Of a stretch of DNA of 5,484 nucleotides, positions 1-5,438 are shown piece by piece. Under the pieces are notes generated by a model. It did no database searches. It saw only the letters and a list, made by a program, of their open reading frames with translations, and was not told the DNA's origin. Origin of the DNA: Candidatus Uhrbacteria bacterium RIFOXYB12_FULL_58_10 (GTDB taxonomy: Bacteria; Patescibacteriota; Patescibacteriia; 2-12-FULL-57-11); NCBI GenBank assembly GCA_943359495.1, contig CALRHY010000054.1, positions 1 through 5,484 of the forward strand, in the 5' to 3' direction. A program made the position numbers and the translations under genes. How positions within the stretch are numbered: the stretch's first letter is position 1; each line of letters starts with the position of its first letter.

Positions 1-268
1 TCACACGAAAACGGTCACCATTTGTTGTTTGGTGGGCAAAATCCAAATCTTTTTCCTGTTCAAAACGCGCCTGCTGCTCGAGCGTTAGCATTTTTGCAAC
101 AAAATCTTTGGTCTGTTTTGCGCTCCAGGATGAGCCATCCATGGCAACCAGTGCCCCATCGATGCGGAGATATGGTTGTCGTCCGACAACAAGATGTAGA
201 TCGGATGCACCAGCATCAACGGCCCGCTGAAACAATTCGTCTGCCTGCTTTCCTCCGTCTGCAGTCAT
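1..268 (-). CDS. pilT: PilT-family type IV pilus retraction ATPase, N-terminal part (truncated by window edge)
   Basis: Only the first 89 codons are visible; the frame stays open to base 1, so the gene runs out of the window. The protein starts MTADGGKQADELFQRAVDAG and continues with ASDLHLVVGRQPYLRIDGAL (residues 21-40), the hallmark of the PilT N-terminal PAS-like domain, then a helix around LTLEQQARFE (61-70) and DLDFAH (74-79), also typical. The Walker A and B motifs would lie beyond the edge. PilT is a cytoplasmic hexameric ATPase that disassembles type IV pili for retraction and twitching. PilB/GspE assembly ATPases share the later domains but not this 'GASDLHL...LRIDG' opening, so PilT is preferred. 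The ATG at 268 lies 20 bp after the rnc stop, with no Shine-Dalgarno sequence; a TTG at 295-293, overlapping the end of rnc, is an in-frame alternative. Probably the last visible member of the rpmF-nusB-rnc operon. Confidence 0.9.
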   Translation of the reverse strand, partial: MTADGGKQADELFQRAVDAGASDLHLVVGRQPYLRIDGALVAMDGSSWSAKQTKDFVAKMLTLEQQARFEQEKDLDFAHQTTNGDRFRV

Positions 269-288
269 ACGGTTTTGGTTAGAACGGA

Positions 289-978
289 TTACCAACCCAT
301 TTTTTCAATCGCTTTTTCAGCAGCCGCAACCTGTGCCTCTTGTTTGCTCGTTCCTTGGCCAACCGCAATCTGCTCACTGCCAATAAAGACGCCGACCGTA
401 AAAATCTTGGCGTGATCTGGCCCGACTTCATCCAGCACTTTGTACTGCGGCGTCATACCTTGCCGTTCTTGCGCCGCCTCTTGGAAACGACTCTTCGGAT
501 CCAAATACAGATGGTGCTCAAGAATGTATGGCAAGCGCGAAATCACTTTTTCGCCAATAAACGTCTTGCACACATCGTACCCGCGATCAAGGTACATCGA
601 GCCGACGACGGCCTCGAAGGCATTGGCCAAAATATACATACGCGCTTTCGAGGCAATATCTTTCGACTCACCGCGCGACAGGTGCATGTAGTCTTCGACA
701 CCCAATTGCTTGCAGATGTCCGACAACGTAATGGCGTTGACGAGTGCAGAACGCCAGGTCGTCAGCTCGCCTTCCGGATTCGGGTAATGTTCGTACAAGT
801 ATTCCGTCACGACCAATTCGATGACTGCGTCGCCCAGAAATTCCAAACGCTCATTGTGTCCAACCGCAAATGTCGGGTGCTCGTTTAAGTACGAGCGATG
901 GACGACCGCTTGCAGCAACAAATTTTTATCAACAAAGATGACGCCGAGATTCTTCTCCAGTCCAGAAAGATCCTGCAT
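289..978 (-). CDS. rnc: Ribonuclease III
   Basis: A 229-residue double-strand-specific endoribonuclease of normal family length, which acts in the cytoplasm on pre-rRNA and structured mRNAs as a homodimer. Domain 1 (about 1-150) is the RNase III fold. The signature HNERLEFLGD is at 41-50 and supplies E43, E46 and D50, equivalent to E. coli E38, E41 and D45; E69 matches E. coli E65. The second metal-binding motif reads ILANAFEAVVGSMYLD (116-131): E122 matches the essential E. coli E117, but N119 stands where E. coli has D114. Domain 2 (about 157-228) is a double-stranded RNA-binding domain, running from SRFQEAAQ to the GQGTSKQEAQVAAAEKAI helix. The start ATG has no Shine-Dalgarno sequence but fits the family N-terminus. 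It follows nusB by 96 bp, and that gap holds two possible hairpins. The identity is secure; the effect of N119 on catalysis is not known from sequence. Confidence 0.97.
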   Translation of the reverse strand: MQDLSGLEKNLGVIFVDKNLLLQAVVHRSYLNEHPTFAVGHNERLEFLGDAVIELVVTEYLYEHYPNPEGELTTWRSALVNAITLSDICKQLGVEDYMHLSRGESKDIASKARMYILANAFEAVVGSMYLDRGYDVCKTFIGEKVISRLPYILEHHLYLDPKSRFQEAAQERQGMTPQYKVLDEVGPDHAKIFTVGVFIGSEQIAVGQGTSKQEAQVAAAEKAIEKMGW

Positions 979-1074
979 GGCTGTACAAGAAAGGGAGCGT
1001 TGGTGCGGATGCGCACCGCAATCGAAGAGGCACCTACCGAGAGATACGCCTTCGACTGCTTGAGCTCCAATAAA
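979..1074 (-). promoter_or_regulatory. nusB-rnc leader with two possible hairpins
   Basis: This 96-bp gap directly precedes the rnc start. Bases 1002-1017 form a perfect 6-bp stem with a 4-base loop (GGTGCG/CGCACC). Bases 1023-1054 form a weaker stem (CGAAG/CTTCG, plus an inner GC pair after a 2-base bulge). Neither is followed by a T-run on the minus strand, so they do not look like terminators. In E. coli, RNase III represses its own synthesis by cutting a stem in the rnc leader. Whether these stems serve the same purpose is an inference; they are shorter than typical RNase III substrates unless stacked. Confidence 0.3.
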
Positions 1075-1569
1075 TTAAGTGTCTCCCCCTGCGGCAACGG
1101 CAGCTTCGGTCTTTTTGGCTTTTTCTTCTGTATCCGTCTTTTTTATTTCCCCACGCGAGGTCCGATCGCGATACATCGCCCCGAGCACACCGTTTACAAA
1201 CCGTCCAGACGATTCACCACCAAACGCTTTGGCAACTTCAATTGCTTCGTTGATGGCGACTTTAGATGGAATCGCGTCGGCATAGACCAACTCAAAGACG
1301 CCGATGCGGAGAATATTCCGATCGACGATGGTAATCTGTTCTATAGGCCATTCCGGCGCATAGGTCGTAATGGCCGCATCAATGTCCGAAAGGTGTTCTA
1401 CCACCCCGCTCACCAAGCCTTGCGCAAAAGCAGTATCTTCAAACTCCGGCGCAAATTCGGTGATATTGCGACTGAGCATGGTCGAGATCGTCTTTGGCGC
1501 TTTCCCATGGAAATCCCATTCGTAAAGGGTTTGCATGGCAATCGTTCTCGCAAGGTGGCGATTGGACAT
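1075..1569 (-). CDS. nusB: Transcription antitermination factor NusB
   Basis: A 164-residue all-helical RNA-binding protein. With NusE (S10), NusA and NusG it binds boxA in rRNA leaders, prevents early termination and assists 16S maturation. The family signatures are clear: an N-terminal basic region, NRHLARTIAMQTLYEWDF (3-20); the central block APEWPIEQITIVDRNILRIG (71-90) followed by VFEL; and INEAIEVAKAFGGESSGRFV (106-125) followed by NGVLG. The core ends near residue 134. The remaining 30 residues (RTSRGEIKKTDTEEKAKKTE, then Ala/Gly) are low in complexity and probably disordered, making the protein longer than many NusB proteins. The ATG is 38 bp after the rpmF stop; the gap is pyrimidine-rich with no terminator and no Shine-Dalgarno sequence. 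Its position between L32 and RNase III suits a ribosome-production operon. Confidence 0.97.
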   Translation of the reverse strand: MSNRHLARTIAMQTLYEWDFHGKAPKTISTMLSRNITEFAPEFEDTAFAQGLVSGVVEHLSDIDAAITTYAPEWPIEQITIVDRNILRIGVFELVYADAIPSKVAINEAIEVAKAFGGESSGRFVNGVLGAMYRDRTSRGEIKKTDTEEKAKKTEAAVAAGGDT

Positions 1570-1607
1570 AAGAAAAGAGCAGAACGAAAGAACAAAACGA
1601 CGGAACC

Positions 1608-1859
1608 CTATTTTTTGGCTTTTGCAGTTTTAGCTGCTTTTGGTGCCTTTGGGGCTACTGCGGCTTTCGGAGCCTTTTTCACCGCAGGCGCTTTGGTGAC
1701 CTGGCGGCCATTGTAGGAACCGCAGAATTTGCAGGCAGTGTGTGGCAAAAGCAATTTCTTGCACTTGCTGCAGACGCGCAAATCAATCTTTACTAAAGCA
1801 AAATGCGATGCACGACGACGTTTGTGTGAAGATGTACGGCGGTGACCAGGCAAACCCAT
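1608..1859 (-). CDS. rpmF: Large ribosomal subunit protein bL32, zinc-ribbon form
   Basis: An 83-residue protein of the 50S subunit. It opens MGLPGHRRTSSHKRRRASHF, the basic N-terminus typical of L32 (compare the usual MAVPKRRTS opening). A four-cysteine zinc ribbon follows: C30-SK-C33 and C43-KF-C46, with the family's PH and CG-Y-GR-V residues around it. Residues 55-83 form an Ala/Lys/Pro tail (APKAPKAAKTAKAKK) beyond the usual L32 core of about 57 residues. The frame is open further upstream to 1928, but the start at 1859 is chosen because it gives the family N-terminus and is preceded by GGAGGA, the only strong Shine-Dalgarno sequence in the window. It is the first gene of the probable rpmF-nusB-rnc-pilT operon. 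The complete CxxC pairs suggest a zinc-dependent form rather than a cysteine-free paralogue. Confidence 0.96.
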   Translation of the reverse strand: MGLPGHRRTSSHKRRRASHFALVKIDLRVCSKCKKLLLPHTACKFCGSYNGRQVTKAPAVKKAPKAAVAPKAPKAAKTAKAKK

Positions 1860-1870
1860 AGGAACACGTT

Positions 1871-1876
1871 TCCTCC
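1871..1876 (-). promoter_or_regulatory. Shine-Dalgarno sequence of rpmF
   Basis: The minus strand reads GGAGGA here, followed by 11 bases before the ATG at 1859. The spacing is somewhat long but usable. It decides the rpmF start: the open frame continues upstream to 1928, but only the ATG at 1859 follows this site and gives the conserved L32 N-terminus. Confidence 0.75.
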
Positions 1877-1899
1877 GAAAGGCAAAGAATAACAAACAC

Positions 1900-1928
1900 A
1901 GTATCTCACTTTTTTGCTTTTTTTGCAA
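1900..1928 (-). promoter_or_regulatory. Candidate sigma-70-type promoter for the rpmF operon
   Basis: On the minus strand, TTGCAA (1928-1923) and GATACT (1905-1900) are separated by exactly 17 bases. Each matches the TTGACA/TATAAT consensus at four of six positions. The spacer is very A-rich (runs of seven and six A in total around a GC), and transcription would begin near 1893, giving a leader of about 35 bases that includes the GGAGGA site. A promoter is expected here because gyrA appears to end at a terminator upstream. The call rests on spacing and position; the boxes themselves are only moderate matches. Confidence 0.42.
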
Positions 1929-1942
1929 GGGTTACGGCCTTC

Positions 1943-1961
1943 TCCCTTGATTTTATAGGGA
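1943..1961. repeat. Small inverted repeat upstream of the rpmF promoter
   Basis: The arms TCCCT (1943-1947) and AGGGA (1957-1961) surround a 9-base AT-rich loop. On the minus strand the loop reads ATAAAATCA. It lies just upstream of the candidate rpmF promoter and could be a weak stem or an operator. Five-base arms of this kind also arise by chance. Confidence 0.25.
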
Positions 1962-2002
1962 AATATCGCCAGAGCTTCATTTTTAGATAATCCCGAAATC
2001 AT

Positions 2003-2035
2003 CCTGTCATACTCGCGAAGGCGGCGATTCAGGGT
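2003..2035. repeat. Degenerate copy resembling the dispersed 'GTCATTCCCGCGAAGGCGGG' repeat
   Basis: The plus strand reads CCTGTCAT-ACTCGCGAAGGCGG-CGATTCAGGGT. From memory, a very common intergenic repeat has the form CCTGTCAT-TCCCGCGAAGGCGG-GAATCCAGGGT; aligned by eye this copy agrees at 28 of 33 positions. Translation gives NRRLREYDR, close to the familiar spurious peptide DSRLRGNDR from that repeat. The differences weaken the usual stem (CGC-GAAG-GCG remains), suggesting an old decaying copy. The consensus is recalled, not searched. Confidence 0.45.
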
Positions 2036-2045
2036 ACCGATCTCT

Positions 2046-2082
2046 ATGTCGCCCGACATTCTTTTAGCGAATCCCAAAAGAA
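2046..2082. repeat. Two adjacent inverted repeats
   Basis: ATGTCG (2046-2051) and CGACAT (2054-2059) form a tight palindrome around CC. It abuts a second pair, TTCTTTT (2059-2065) and AAAAGAA (2076-2082), with a 10-base loop. The first is too tight to fold as a full RNA hairpin and would suit a dimeric DNA-binding protein or a cruciform better. No function can be assigned. Confidence 0.3.
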
Positions 2083-2144
2083 CCAAAAAGATTTTGGGGG
2101 ATGGCGAAACTCGTATTATGCATGCGCCCTCCGCGAGTTCTTTC

Positions 2145-2171
2145 TGCAATGTCTTTACTAAAGACATTGCA
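2145..2171. repeat. Perfect 12-bp inverted repeat with 3-base loop
   Basis: TGCAATGTCTTT (2145-2156) and AAAGACATTGCA (2160-2171) are exact reverse complements separated by ACT. This is the strongest perfect inverted repeat found by eye. Neither strand has a run of T directly after it, so it is not a classical terminator. Its right arm runs directly into the repeat at 2170-2191, so the two may form one element. Confidence 0.6.
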
Positions 2172-2191
2172 CCCTGAGCCTGTCGAAGGGT
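2170..2191. repeat. Dispersed intergenic repeat of the 'CCCTTCGACAGGCTCAGGG' type
   Basis: The plus strand contains ACCCTGAGCCTGTCGAAGGG followed by T, which on the minus strand reads as the sequence recalled from intergenic regions of many bacterial genomes. The ends ACCCT and AGGGT are complementary, giving an imperfect palindrome. Translated, it gives TLRQAQGA or STGSG peptides, frequent signs of spurious open frames over this repeat. It may belong to a REP-like family moved by a transposase elsewhere in the genome; no such gene is in this window. Confidence 0.55.
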
Positions 2192-2319
2192 TACCGAGCA
2201 ATTGGCTCCGGGCAGAACCAAGGAGCTCAAACAGTCGCCGTCCCCCAAACCCCCTAACGACATCGTTCGGTGTCAAAAAGGAACGTAGGAAAATGCGGTC
2301 AGAGCATCCATTGCGCTCA

Positions 2320-2360
2320 GAAGTGAAACAACAAACGACCCCTGTTTCCAAGGGCCGTTT
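2320..2360 (-). terminator. Probable intrinsic terminator of gyrA
   Basis: On the minus strand an 11-bp stem pairs 2360-2350 with 2343-2333 around a 6-base loop (GGAAAC). The 3' side ends in CGTTT and is followed by GTTGTTTCACTT, a moderate U-rich stretch. Two of the pairs are G-U wobbles in the minus-strand RNA but A-C mismatches in the plus-strand RNA, so the structure favours function on the minus strand. It begins 10 bp after the gyrA stop. The U-tract is interrupted, which leaves some doubt about efficiency. Confidence 0.6.
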
Positions 2361-2369
2361 TGACTTTCT

Positions 2370-4856
2370 TTACACCAATGTCGTGCTGGCCACCGAATCC
2401 CCTTCTTCCTTAAAGCGCATGATGCGGACACCTTGTGTCGCCCTCCCCTGCGCCTTAATGGCACCGAACGGGACGCGGATGATCTGGCCGTGCTTCGAAA
2501 CCAGCAACAAGTCGCGTTCTTCGGCAGCATTGACGATGTAGCCACCGATGATTTCGCCGGTTTTTGCCGTCACGTTCATGGTCTTGATCCCGCTGCCGCC
2601 ACGGCCTTGGGATTTGTATTCTTCAACATTCGTCCGTTTGCCCATGCCGTTTTCGGCCATAACGAACAATTCCAACATTTTCTTTTTGAGCAGTTCGGCA
2701 GGCAACATGTCCATCGAAACCACTTTGTCGCCGCGCTTCTTCAACTTGATGCCGCGGACACCTGCAGCAGCGCGCCCCATATCGCGAACGGATTTTTCCG
2801 AGAAGCGGATACTCTGGCCTTGTGCGGTTACGAGCGCCACTTCGTCGGCACCAGAGGATGGCTTCACCCATTGCAGTGCATCATCCTCCTTTAATTTGAT
2901 CGCCAACAATCCACTGCGGCGCACGTTGTCGAATTCGCTGATGGCAGTCTTCTTGAGCACGCCGTTGCGCGTGGCCATGACAAAATATTTGTAGCCATCA
3001 TCTTTTTCCAGTTGCAGTGAAGCAGACACCTTTTCGTTTGGTGCGAGCTGCAAGAAGTTGACGAGCGCTTGTCCTTTCGAGGTACGCGAGGCGACCGGGA
3101 TTTCGTAGGCCTTTAGTTGGAAAACGCGACCACGCGTGGTGAAGAACAGCAAATCAGCATGGGTGGAGGTCGAAAACAACTGTTCGACAACATCTTCCTC
3201 TTTGGTCGCAACGCCAATAACCCCTTTTCCGCCACGTCCCTGAATTTTGAATGTGTCCGGCGGGATGCGTTTGACGTAGCCATCATGAGTAATAAGCACC
3301 AACGTCGGTTCGTTGGGAATAATGTCTTCGGCAGAAAATTCCTTCACGCCATGAGCAACAATTTGGGTCTTGCGATCGTTGGCAAAACGGTTACGAATCT
3401 CCGTCGTTTCTTCTTTGATCACCGTCCGAATGCGCTTTTGTGAAGCAAGCATTGCTTCGAGTTCGGCAATGCGAGCGAGCAAATCTTTCAATTCGGTTTC
3501 AATCTTCAAGCGTTCCAAATTCGCCAAGCTCTGCAAGCGCATTTCCAAAATGGCAGTCGCTTGGATTTCGGATAACTTAAATTGACGCATCAAATTACCA
3601 CGCGCCTCGTCTTTGTCCTTGGATTTTTTGATTATCTCGATCACCTTATCGATGTGGAGCAAAGCAATCTTCAACCCCTCAAGAATGTGTCCGCGCTCTT
3701 GTGCCCGCGCAAGCTCGTACCCAGTGCGACGGCGAACCACGACTTCGCGGTGCTTAATAAACTCTTCAAGGATTGCTTTGAGATGCAAAACACGCGGCTG
3801 GATCCCATCGACCAGGGCCAACATGTTCACGTGAAAAGTTGTCTGCAGATCCGAACTCATGAACAGCTTGTTCAGGACTTTTTTTGGATAGGCATCTTTC
3901 TTCAATTCAATGACGATGCGTACACCTTCTTTCGAGGACTCATCACGAATATCACGAATGCCTTCGATTTTTTTATCGCGCACCAAATCAGCGATGTGCT
4001 CGATAAGCGTCGCCTTATTCACCTGGAACGGAATTTCATTCACCAAAATAGAGGTGCCACGCTTGTCCTCAATAATTTCTGTTTTCGCGCGCATGACAAT
4101 GCCGCCGCGACCAGTGGCGTAGACTTGCAAGATTGCCTTTTTGTCGTAAATAATGCCGCCAGTCGGAAAATCCGGTCCTTTGACGAATTGGGCCAACTCT
4201 TCAACCGTCGCCTCCGGGTTCGCTAACAAATGCATCACCGCATCGCAGAGTTCGCCCAAGTTGTGCGGCGGAATTTTTGTCGCCATCCCGACTGCGATCC
4301 CTTCGGTACCGTTCAGAAGCAAGTTCGGAATTTTTGCCGGCAACACTTTCGGCTCTTTGTGCGAGCCGTCGTAGTTTGGCTGGAAATCAACGGTGTCTTT
4401 TTCAATATCTTCGAGCAATTCTTCAGCGATTGGCGCGAGCTTCGCTTCAGTGTAGCGGTAGGCAGCAGCGCGGTCGCCATCCATGGAACCAAAGTTCCCT
4501 TGTCCCTTGATCAACGTGTGGCGCAACGAAAAATCCTGAGCCATGCGGACCAGTGCGTCGTATACCGAAAGGTCGCCGTGCGGGTGGTATTTGCCGAGCA
4601 CGTCTCCAACCACGGTCGCGCATTTTTTAAACTTCGCATTCGAACGCAAGCCGCTCTGCCACATGGAGTACAGAATGCGGCGATGAACCGGTTTCATGCC
4701 GTCACGCACGTCTGGGAGCGCGCGAGCAATGATCACGCTCATTGCGTAATCCAAGTAACGTTCATGCATCTCTTCGACGATGGACCGCGGGACGATTGTG
4801 CCGGCGTTCATTTCAAAGGCGGGAAGTTTTTGTTTCTCTGGATGGGAAGAAGGCAT
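2370..4856 (-). CDS. gyrA: DNA gyrase subunit A
   Basis: An 828-residue type IIA topoisomerase subunit, of ordinary length. With GyrB it forms the A2B2 enzyme that introduces negative supercoils using ATP. The winged-helix and tower region (about 30-500) includes [20 protein letters not shown] (34-53), [10 protein letters not shown] (91-100), the catalytic Y135 in [10 protein letters not shown] and [18 protein letters not shown] (176-193). The C-terminal domain (about 515-820) shows six repeated blades, each with a G-x-x-x-R/K pattern, beginning [10 protein letters not shown]. Blade 1 carries QGRGGKG (539-545), a GyrA-box with one change from the usual Q-R/K-R-G-G-R/K-G, which favours gyrase over the ParC relative. 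L96 stands at the E. coli S83 position. The ATG at 4856 lies 8 bp after the upstream stop without a Shine-Dalgarno sequence; M16 (4811) is an alternative start close to the conserved core. Confidence 0.98.
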   Translation of the reverse strand: MPSSHPEKQKLPAFEMNAGTIVPRSIVEEMHERYLDYAMSVIIARALPDVRDGMKPVHRRILYSMWQSGLRSNAKFKKCATVVGDVLGKYHPHGDLSVYDALVRMAQDFSLRHTLIKGQGNFGSMDGDRAAAYRYTEAKLAPIAEELLEDIEKDTVDFQPNYDGSHKEPKVLPAKIPNLLLNGTEGIAVGMATKIPPHNLGELCDAVMHLLANPEATVEELAQFVKGPDFPTGGIIYDKKAILQVYATGRGGIVMRAKTEIIEDKRGTSILVNEIPFQVNKATLIEHIADLVRDKKIEGIRDIRDESSKEGVRIVIELKKDAYPKKVLNKLFMSSDLQTTFHVNMLALVDGIQPRVLHLKAILEEFIKHREVVVRRRTGYELARAQERGHILEGLKIALLHIDKVIEIIKKSKDKDEARGNLMRQFKLSEIQATAILEMRLQSLANLERLKIETELKDLLARIAELEAMLASQKRIRTVIKEETTEIRNRFANDRKTQIVAHGVKEFSAEDIIPNEPTLVLITHDGYVKRIPPDTFKIQGRGGKGVIGVATKEEDVVEQLFSTSTHADLLFFTTRGRVFQLKAYEIPVASRTSKGQALVNFLQLAPNEKVSASLQLEKDDGYKYFVMATRNGVLKKTAISEFDNVRRSGLLAIKLKEDDALQWVKPSSGADEVALVTAQGQSIRFSEKSVRDMGRAAAGVRGIKLKKRGDKVVSMDMLPAELLKKKMLELFVMAENGMGKRTNVEEYKSQGRGGSGIKTMNVTAKTGEIIGGYIVNAAEERDLLLVSKHGQIIRVPFGAIKAQGRATQGVRIMRFKEEGDSVASTTLV

Positions 4857-4864
4857 ACGATCAG

Positions 4865-5428
4865 TTACGGTGTGGGTGGTGCTGGTGCAATCGGAGCCGC
4901 GGCCGCTTCCGTCGCATGCGTCTTTAAGGATTCAACAAAATTCGTATCGGTCGGAGTTGACGTTGTTGTTATCGGAGTGCTGGTTGCTGTCGCTTGTGCA
5001 CTCAAGGCATCCAAACGTTTCTGGTAATCGGAAAACCGCTCAAGGAAACCGGTCCGCGCACTTTCACTGTTCGCGCTTCCGGCAACACGGAGCGCAGCAA
5101 TCGTTCCAGACACGGAGAACGCCCAAACGCCAATGATGCCGACCATAGCAACCGCAACAATCACCACGAGCCGTCGGCGCTTTTGCGCGTGATCTTGTTC
5201 CCATGTTTCCCACGGCAGTGTAACGTCTTCGGTTTCACCACTCCTATCGGCGCTGTCCGTAGACGGCGCAGAGGGATCTTCGACAGCAACCGATGCTTTA
5301 GCGAGAAATGGAATGACTGGTTCTGTTTCTTCGACCGCTGGAGAAAAGTCACCGCCAAGGCCGGACATATGATTCCGCTCGAGGCGGTGTATGCGTGTGC
5401 TTTGCGCTGATGGTCGTTTGTTCACCAT
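4865..5428 (-). CDS. Unrecognised single-pass membrane protein upstream of gyrA
   Basis: A 187-residue protein I do not recognise. Residues 1-20 are basic; 30-80 are acidic and low in complexity, with a WETWEQD motif (73-79). KRRR (83-86) directly precedes one hydrophobic segment (about 87-106, [20 protein letters not shown]). The positive charges before it predict the N-terminus inside and the C-terminus outside. Outside there is a short amphipathic helix (about 121-145, [18 protein letters not shown]), a Thr/Ser/Pro linker (147-161) and an Ala/Pro-rich end ([10 protein letters not shown]). It is not a signal peptide, since the segment lies mid-protein. An in-frame TAA lies shortly before the ATG at 5428, so the start is there or at M21 (5368); neither has a Shine-Dalgarno sequence. 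The stop is 8 bp before gyrA, so the two are probably co-transcribed. No function is proposed. Confidence 0.75.
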   Translation of the reverse strand: MVNKRPSAQSTRIHRLERNHMSGLGGDFSPAVEETEPVIPFLAKASVAVEDPSAPSTDSADRSGETEDVTLPWETWEQDHAQKRRRLVVIVAVAMVGIIGVWAFSVSGTIAALRVAGSANSESARTGFLERFSDYQKRLDALSAQATATSTPITTTSTPTDTNFVESLKTHATEAAAAPIAPAPPTP

Positions 5429-5438
5429 AGGAATCGTA

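Larger units (their letters stand above)
1860..2369. other. gyrA-rpmF intergenic region, no credible gene, rich in inverted repeats
   Basis: About 510 bp between the gyrA stop and the rpmF start. Open frames across it match no family I recognise, and parts of their translations (TLRQAQGA, STGSG, NRRLREYDR) are what dispersed intergenic repeats yield when translated. The contents in transcription order are: a terminator-like hairpin (2360-2333), a short stem GACATC/GGTGTC (2274-2259), a repeat with an attached long hairpin (2191-2145), AACTCG/CGAGTT arms (2139-2108), TTCTTTT/AAAAGAA arms (2082-2059), ATGTCG/CGACAT (2059-2046), a degenerate second repeat (2035-2003), TCCCT/AGGGA arms (1961-1943), and a candidate promoter (1928-1900). 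No tRNA or known riboswitch was recognised. Confidence 0.7.

Noticed and set aside
22..282. Plus-strand open frame of 86 codons at the left edge
   Set aside because: It is the antisense shadow of the pilT start, whose minus-strand frame encodes the recognisable GASDLHL motif.
898..1716. A long plus-strand open frame (272 codons) opposite rpmF, nusB and the start of rnc
   Set aside because: It lies antisense to three clearly recognised genes, its translation matches no family, and its composition is what the reverse strand of these genes would give.
1910..1924. Plus-strand T-runs that could be a terminator tail
   Set aside because: No stable GC-rich stem precedes them on the plus strand and no plus-strand gene ends here; they fit better as the A-rich promoter spacer on the minus strand.
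1860..1928. N-terminal extension of L32 by 23 residues to an ATG at 1928
   Set aside because: The extension is not L32-like, overlaps the candidate promoter and Shine-Dalgarno site, and the internal ATG gives the family N-terminus.
2245..2256. G-runs on the minus strand (GGGGG-TTT-GGGGG) as a G-quadruplex
   Set aside because: Only two adjacent G-runs are present; four are needed for an intramolecular quadruplex.
1793..2263. Minus-strand open frame of 156 codons across the gyrA-rpmF spacer
   Set aside because: It contains TLRQAQGA and NRRLREYDR, peptides produced by translating dispersed intergenic repeats, and it then runs out of frame over the real rpmF gene.
2064..2351. Minus-strand open frame of 95 codons just after gyrA
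   Set aside because: It starts inside the gyrA terminator hairpin and includes NPSTGSG from the repeat at 2170-2191; no homology is recognised.
3582..5027. Plus-strand open frames of 214 and 265 codons opposite gyrA
   Set aside because: Both are shadows of the conserved gyrA frame, with no recognisable domains and no ribosome binding site.
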